Origin: M55B132 sp964508895
GTDB lineage: Bacteria; Bacteroidota; Bacteroidia; Bacteroidales; B18-G4
NCBI GenBank assembly: GCA_964508895.1
Contig: CAZDWF010000152.1
Location: 1-7,443 of the forward strand
Direction of reading: 5' to 3'
Length of the DNA stretch: 7,443 bases
Each line of letters begins with the position of its first letter. The stretch's first letter is position 1. The notes under the pieces are model-generated. The model was given only the letters and a program-made list of their open reading frames with translations. It was not told the DNA's origin and did not search any database. Positions 4,798-7,443 of this stretch are shown piece by piece. Made by a program: the position numbers and the translations under genes.

Positions 4798-6246
4798 TTA
4801 ATCAGGAATAAGTTGATTGAAATAAAATGTATATCCCAGCACCAGGGCAATACCATGATCTACTCCTATCATACTATCATTGATATAACCCATTGTGCCA
4901 TTTTCAATACTGGGATTAGAAAAATTCACAATCTGTGTAAGGTTTTTTTGTCTGCCATATGTATATTCCAGTCCGGCAGTAATTTTACTTCTTTCTCTTT
5001 TCATGGCTGCACCAAGTGTTATATGATATAAGTCCCAGGTTCTTCCTGACATGATAATTCCATCTAACAGCTCATCCTGTATAGTAAAATTATTAAAGTC
5101 TGTACGAAAACCACAAAGAAAATCGAAATTATCATTCAGGATCTGCTGCCAGCCTATTGCAACATTCAATACATCATTGGCTGCACCTTTTACACTGACA
5201 AATTTGATTTTGCCAATTTCCTCATCGAAGATTTCTTTTGGATATATAACTGGTTTTTCTTCTGCATCAATAATATTATAAGGTTTGATCTCGGCAAAGT
5301 ATTCAGCACTTACTTCAATAGTTGTCTTTTTATTGGAATATCGAATTCCGGCACTCACTGACAAAGGAGTTTTATAATGCATCCATAAGTATTCCTGCCT
5401 GTCGATTGCTAAAAAATCATCGACTCTTATTGTTACTCCAAGCTTTTCCATATTATGAAATGAAATTTCTCTCTGAACATCGGCATCACCATAAAAACAT
5501 ACCGAAGGTGATGTGATGGTAAACCCTGCTTTCCATTTGCCATAATCAAGTGCCAGGCCAAGTTTCCAGATAAGCCTCCAGTTTACATATAAAACATCAT
5601 TATACTCAGAAATTGAAGAAACAAAATAATTTGAGTCTATTACCGGGATTGTCTTAGCAGAAAATCCAAGGCGATATGTTTGATACCTGTATGCAACAAA
5701 CTGTGTTACTCCAATAGCAATATTTTTATTGATCTTACAAGCAATTCCAATTCCTCCCCATTGTTCGATAAATTCATTATTATAATCAAAAACTCCAACA
5801 TAGTTTTCACTTCCCGGGAAATCAGGTGAGATATCAATACTTCCAAAATACCTTTTATTGAATCGCATTCTGCTATTATACTTTGTAAATAAACCATAGC
5901 TGAGCTTCCAGTTGTTGCTTCTGAAAAGTTGAAGCATACCGGAAAGCATCTGTGGATAAAAGGTGTAGCGGTTGTATTTCACGTCAATATCTTCTCCAAG
6001 ACTATTTTTCATACGTGTTAGCTGGACTTTATAGATATTTGCATTGACTGAAACAGAATTCCCTTCTATAAAACCTACAGCTCCCGGATTGTAAAATATT
6101 GCACTATTATCCCTCACACCGGCAACAACAGCTCCACCCATGAGATGAGATTCAGCTCCAAATTGTTCGCTCCAGTAATGATAATCCTGACAAAAGGCAA
6201 ATCCATTTAGTAGACTAAATAATATAACAAAAATTAGTTTTTTCAT
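4798..6246 (-). CDS. OmpP1/FadL-like outer-membrane transport protein
   Basis: The 482-residue protein starts with a signal peptide (MKKLIFVILFSLLNGFAFCQ, 1-20). The N-terminal mature region SEQFGAESHLMGGAVVAG (26-43), then DNSAIFYNPGAVGF (46-59) and SVSVNANIYKV, is the hallmark of the OmpP1/FadL/TodX family, whose N-terminal hatch segment plugs a 14-stranded barrel. The remainder is amphipathic strands ending in ALVLGYTFYF near the C-terminus. FadL-family proteins import hydrophobic compounds such as long-chain fatty acids; the substrate here is unknown. Its length is in the family range (about 430-500). It is the first gene of a probable leftward pair with the small exported protein. The start at 6246 gives the signal peptide directly, about 17 bases below a -7-like element. 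Confidence 0.88.
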   Translation of the reverse strand: MKKLIFVILFSLLNGFAFCQDYHYWSEQFGAESHLMGGAVVAGVRDNSAIFYNPGAVGFIEGNSVSVNANIYKVQLTRMKNSLGEDIDVKYNRYTFYPQMLSGMLQLFRSNNWKLSYGLFTKYNSRMRFNKRYFGSIDISPDFPGSENYVGVFDYNNEFIEQWGGIGIACKINKNIAIGVTQFVAYRYQTYRLGFSAKTIPVIDSNYFVSSISEYNDVLYVNWRLIWKLGLALDYGKWKAGFTITSPSVCFYGDADVQREISFHNMEKLGVTIRVDDFLAIDRQEYLWMHYKTPLSVSAGIRYSNKKTTIEVSAEYFAEIKPYNIIDAEEKPVIYPKEIFDEEIGKIKFVSVKGAANDVLNVAIGWQQILNDNFDFLCGFRTDFNNFTIQDELLDGIIMSGRTWDLYHITLGAAMKRERSKITAGLEYTYGRQKNLTQIVNFSNPSIENGTMGYINDSMIGVDHGIALVLGYTFYFNQLIPD

Positions 6247-6262
6247 AATTAGAATTGAAAAG

Positions 6263-6270
6263 CAAAGATA
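6263..6270 (-). promoter_or_regulatory. possible -7 element of the FadL-like gene
   Basis: On the minus strand this reads TATCTTTG, an exact match to TAnnTTTG, 17-24 bases above the ATG at 6246. No TTTG is found at the expected distance upstream, where the terminator stem of the preceding gene lies, so the promoter call is tentative. Confidence 0.35.
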
Positions 6271-6276
6271 TTAAAT

Positions 6277-6307
6277 AAAAAAAAGCTGCCTTTTAAAAGA
6301 CAGCTTT
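6277..6307 (-). terminator. intrinsic terminator of the T9SS-protein gene
   Basis: On the minus strand AAAGCTGTCTTTT is followed directly by AAAAGGCAGCTTT (6307 to 6282), complementary except for one G-U pair, and then by an unbroken T run (corresponding to A6277-6284). It starts 18 bases after the stop codon of the gene ending at 6325. It isolates that gene from the FadL-like gene downstream. Confidence 0.9.
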
Positions 6308-6324
6308 CAAAGAAATAAATCTTT

Positions 6325-7353
6325 CTACTCTACAATTAACTTAGTTGTTGAAATTCCTTTGTCGGTTTTAGTTCTCACAAAGTAAATTCCGGTATTGTAA
6401 CTGGCAATGTTAACTTTGGTTTTGTAATCGTCAACATTTACATGATCAACAACCTGACCTGTACTGTTCATGATCCAGAGTTCCTGCATCTTATCTTTAC
6501 AACCGATCCTAACGGATGTGGTAGCAGGATTAGGATATACAAGCATATCAGATTGCTCCATCGTAATAGCAGTCATTCCTGTAGTTCCAAGCAACCAGGC
6601 AATAGATTTGTCTAATAATACTTTTCTGTCATCAAACCCTAATACTGCTGCATAAGAAACTGTTGAAAAGATAGTTCTGTAAGTACCGGGATCCCACTGG
6701 AAAGCTCCTATACCAACAGGATCAGGATAAACTATTTCCAGCAGGCTTTGTCCCTGATGCTGAATAAAGTCATCGATATACAGACCATCATCAGTAACTT
6801 CTGTATAAATGTCAAATACTGTAAAAGCCATTCCTTCAGCACATGACCCGGCAACACCGGCTACATTTCCTGTGTCAGGCTCAATATTCCAGACATCCTG
6901 AACTACTTCAATACAGCCAAGACCATCATGCGGGAAGCTGCCTGATGAGAAAGTGCCAGCACCACTATATTTGTCGTAAAGGTAGTCCTGTGAAGACAGC
7001 AAAAGCTTCCCTCCATTAACTGTCAGGTAAAGTAACAGGCTAAATTCATCATTATCTGTAATTGTCTCACCATTAGACCAGACCTCACCAGTAAACCAGA
7101 ATGCTATATCATAGTTGGCCATAGTGGTAGCATCCGGGCCATCAAGAGCTAAGTCTTGTACTTCTACATAATCGTAAGTATAACCCAGGGCATCTAATGC
7201 TGGTTGAAGATATTGCCAATCATCAGTAAAGATATCCGGATACTGGAAACTGCCATCACGGTCAACACAGATAATTTGCTGAGCATTAATTAATGTAGTG
7301 GAAAAGAGAATTAATGTTAATGCAGAAAAAATAAAACGCGTAAAATTTTTCAT
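6325..7353 (-). CDS. T9SS-secreted protein with GATase-like domain and C-terminal sorting domain
   Basis: The 342-residue protein has a signal peptide (1 to about 24, MKNFTRFIFSALTLILF then INAQ). Residues about 27-256 form one domain with an alpha/beta pattern: IICVDRDGS (27-35), LQPALDALGYTYDYVEV (49-65), YDIAFWFTGE (81-90), LLYLTVNGGKLLLSSQDYL (107-125), and a closing VLLDKSIAWLLG (245-256). This layout recurs in secreted Bacteroidota proteins and next to immune-inhibitor-A-type peptidases, and resembles a class I glutamine amidotransferase-like fold; no catalytic Cys-His pair is evident, so it is probably non-catalytic. Residues about 268-342 are a type A T9SS sorting domain: LVYPNPATTSVRI (271-283), the central GQVV (299-302), YNTGIYFVRTKT (319-330) and TTKLIVE at the end. 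It should cross the outer membrane by T9SS and be attached or released at the cell surface. Confidence 0.88.
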   Translation of the reverse strand: MKNFTRFIFSALTLILFSTTLINAQQIICVDRDGSFQYPDIFTDDWQYLQPALDALGYTYDYVEVQDLALDGPDATTMANYDIAFWFTGEVWSNGETITDNDEFSLLLYLTVNGGKLLLSSQDYLYDKYSGAGTFSSGSFPHDGLGCIEVVQDVWNIEPDTGNVAGVAGSCAEGMAFTVFDIYTEVTDDGLYIDDFIQHQGQSLLEIVYPDPVGIGAFQWDPGTYRTIFSTVSYAAVLGFDDRKVLLDKSIAWLLGTTGMTAITMEQSDMLVYPNPATTSVRIGCKDKMQELWIMNSTGQVVDHVNVDDYKTKVNIASYNTGIYFVRTKTDKGISTTKLIVE

Positions 7354-7443
7354 ATGTATTCTATTTGGTTAAAAATTAGATTGTAATCGTGCAAAAGATA
7401 CGAATAAAATATCAAATAACATATATTATTATGCAAAATATAT
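7354..7443 (-). other. upstream region of the T9SS-protein gene
   Basis: This 90-base AT-rich stretch should contain the promoter of the leftward gene. A near -7 element reads TATCTTTTG on the minus strand (7392-7400), one T longer than the consensus. A TTTG at 7413-7416 is too close to serve as its -33 partner. No other structure is evident. Confidence 0.3.

Noticed and set aside
4782..4856. Upstream ATG extension of the small exported protein
   Set aside because: It overlaps the 3' end of the FadL-like gene and places 25 unrelated residues before an otherwise standard signal peptide.
4708..5031. Rightward reading frame opposite the exported protein and barrel genes
   Set aside because: It is antisense to two well-supported genes and its translation shows no domain or signal peptide of its own.
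5051..5516. Two short rightward reading frames (5051-5281 and 5322-5516)
   Set aside because: Both lie antisense within the FadL-like gene and look like shadows.
5706..5897. Short leftward reading frame inside the FadL-like gene
   Set aside because: It is an out-of-frame shadow of the same strand's coding sequence.
6470..6655. Rightward reading frame opposite the T9SS sorting domain region
   Set aside because: It is antisense to a region with clear sorting-domain motifs, with no supporting signal.

Overview
The window looks like a chromosomal segment from a member of the Bacteroidota, probably a Bacteroidales/Marinilabiliales-type organism. The DNA is AT-rich. One protein ends in a type IX secretion (T9SS) sorting domain, and another is an OmpP1/FadL-like outer-membrane barrel of the kind common in this phylum. 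One clear promoter fits the Bacteroidetes pattern (TTTG, 20-nt spacer, TAnnTTTG). Strong Shine-Dalgarno sites are not evident. The genus assignment is inference only.

Left part (1-1651). The 3' part of an outer-membrane beta-barrel gene runs rightward and stops at 590. It has no signal peptide in the window and there is an in-frame TGA at 27-29, so it may be broken. Immediately after its stop codon comes a compact cassette (591-1206). Two arms of 7-bp tandem repeats lie in inverted orientation (31 of 32 positions complementary) around one gene for a four-helix-bundle protein. This protein belongs to the family first found in intervening sequences of 23S rRNA genes. One base after the right arm begins the stop codon of a leftward DUF2141 gene. 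The cassette therefore fills the whole gap between two convergent genes. It is the most interesting object in the window: a probable small repeat-bounded mobile or spreading element outside rRNA.

Middle (1652-4255). A 228-bp divergent intergenic region holds a well-matched promoter and two palindromes. It drives a rightward two-gene operon: a MarR-type regulator fused to a GNAT acetyltransferase, then a secreted S41-family peptidase without a visible PDZ domain. The operon ends at a clear intrinsic terminator.

Right part (4254-7443). Three leftward genes encode envelope or secreted proteins. In transcription order they are a T9SS-exported protein with a GATase-like fold domain, followed by its own intrinsic terminator; then an OmpP1/FadL-like barrel; then a small exported protein of unknown function placed 16 bp behind the barrel gene. 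Apart from the cassette and the regulator, every gene appears to encode an envelope or exported protein.
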